Source of the DNA: Rhea pennata
Lineage: Eukaryota; Chordata; Aves; Rheiformes; Rheidae
Direction: 5' to 3'
Assembly: GCF_028389875.1 (NCBI RefSeq)
Contig: NC_084666.1
Coordinates: 26,754,308-26,818,307, forward strand
Length of the DNA: 64,000 nucleotides
Made by a program: the position numbers and the translations under genes. Below, piece by piece: positions 62,734 through 64,000 of this stretch (position 1 is the stretch's first letter; the number at the start of each line of letters is the position of its first letter). The notes under the pieces were generated by a model. The model made no database searches. It saw only the letters and a program-made list of their open reading frames with translations, and was not told the origin of the DNA.

Positions 62734-63819
62734 GAAGACCTTGTGGCTTATAAATTTGTAAAATCTTAAGTGTTTGAGCTTAGACCTTCCTTGTCTTTTA
62801 TTTTCAATGTAAAGAAAATTCAGTGGAAAAAAAATGCTATTTTCTGAGAATTAATTTAGGGAAAAAAATAGGACAGTTTATGAAAGAAAAAGAAATCAAA
62901 TATTAAAACATGAACAAAAAGAGTTGAAATTACATTTGCAATGATAAATTATATTTGTCAACACTTTAAACTTTTCAGTATCTGACACTGCGGTTAGCAT
63001 TGGTTTAAACTAATTTTTGTTTGCGGTTATTCTTTATATCAGCACAACCATTAGAAATGAATATGGAATGGGTACAGAAACACGATAAAATTTATTGGCT
63101 AAAATCCAGAAAAGAAATTAAGTAAAGATTGGGTCAAGGTATTTTTATTCATCCTTAGATAGAAAAGATCCACAGCAGAATAAAACTGGAGGTGCGCAAA
63201 TATCCAGAGCCAAAACTTGTAATGGGAGAAATGCCTTTAGAAGTGTTTATTAAAAAGATTACTGTTTGGTGCTAACTTTAACATTAAGATTAATAATGAG
63301 AAAAATATGAATGTCTGAAATTGTGTTGCTAGGACAACTAGAAAAGCAAAAAATGTAAAAGTTTTATAGCAAGGTTTACTAGAATAATTTCTGCATATCA
63401 GTTTATTCCTTTTAAATCTCCATTCTGAATGATTTTTTAAAAACTGATAAAACTGTCATGAATTGTTTTATTAATCAGCTATTGTCTGATTATTAATCAG
63501 TTATTAATCTCTTAATGTTAGAGATTAAAGAAGCACCCGGAAATATATCATGTAATTTTCAGAGAAGTTTATTTAGCTGGCTGTACAAGTCATATAACAA
63601 AGATATTGCTAGTGTATGGAAAACTTGCACAGATTATCTTGTATTTGGAGGGGAAAGATCCAACATTCATTCATAAGATATTGGGTTTTAAAAATCAAAT
63701 CCTCAAATCCATCCTTTTGGAATACCTTAATATTTATTTCTAGTACGATCAATTCTTCTGTTTAGAAGTATTTGTTTTACTTGCAAATCCTTTGAGGGAA
63801 TAACTGGCAAACAGATTTT
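62734..63819. other. intergenic, no gene recognised
   Basis: AT-rich sequence. A TTAATCAG-rich stretch at about 63470-63520 contains repeated ATTAATCAG motifs. No coding signal. Confidence 0.5.
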
Positions 63820-63960
63820 AATTGCCCCCTTCTCCAGAGCTGGATAAATCTAGCTTTCTAACGCAGACAATTTAATGGGAGAGAAAAGCAATTAAGACGG
63901 GGATTAATGGCCTTGGCCTGATCTATGTCCGGAGGGAATTTAATAGAAATAGCAAGGAAC
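63820..63960. other. possible conserved non-coding element
   Basis: Non-repetitive sequence with AATTTAATGGGAGAG, AGCAATTAAGACGG and GGGATTAATGGCC motifs. It has the look of a conserved enhancer-like element and lies towards where GUF1 would be expected. No alignment was available. Confidence 0.22.
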
Positions 63961-64000
63961 ATGGATTTTGTTCCTACAGACATGGATCATAGACTTGCTG

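Noticed and set aside
53773..64000. GUF1, expected next to YIPF7 in vertebrates
   Set aside because: No GTPase G1 motif, no elongation-factor-like exon and no plus-strand first exon was found. It probably starts beyond the right edge.

Overview
This window looks like a vertebrate, most likely avian, nuclear intergenic region containing one complete protein-coding gene. The evidence is AT-rich sequence with sparse repeats, CR1 retrotransposons with the ATTCTATG-type 3' end typical of birds and other sauropsids, scattered very old amniote LINE/SINE remnants, and a spliced gene with GT-AG introns. A crocodilian or turtle source is not formally excluded. There are no operons, CRISPR arrays, tRNA or rRNA genes that I could recognise.

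Layout. 1-430: a CpG-rich end. From the conserved vertebrate order KCTD8 - YIPF7 - GUF1 it may be the upstream edge of KCTD8, leaving the window leftwards; that is inference, as no KCTD8 coding sequence is visible. 431-24116: a gene desert with short tandem repeats and one weak exon candidate at 1087-1155. 24117-27304: the main mobile-element cluster, with a probable solo LTR, a CR1 3' fragment with a 228-codon open frame, and an older CR1 tail. 27305-40800: gene desert with ancient repeat remnants and a perfect 61-bp tandem duplication. 41084-53771 (minus strand): YIPF7, five coding exons whose splice phases all agree and give a 257-residue five-pass Yip1-domain protein. Its second coding exon lies in a CpG-rich patch. 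53772-64000: upstream flank, with a perfect 23-bp inverted repeat, a GC-rich LTR-like block, ancient LINE/SINE remnants, a 3 x 19 bp minisatellite next to a 13-bp hairpin, and an unidentified minus-strand exon candidate near 62.6 kb.

The only gene product that can be named securely is YIPF7, predicted to be a membrane protein of the early secretory pathway. I see no convincing novel multi-gene system. The items most worth a second look are the CpG patch on YIPF7 exon 2, the exon candidates at 62.6 kb and 1.1 kb, the long hairpin, the exact tandem duplication and the two LTR-like blocks.
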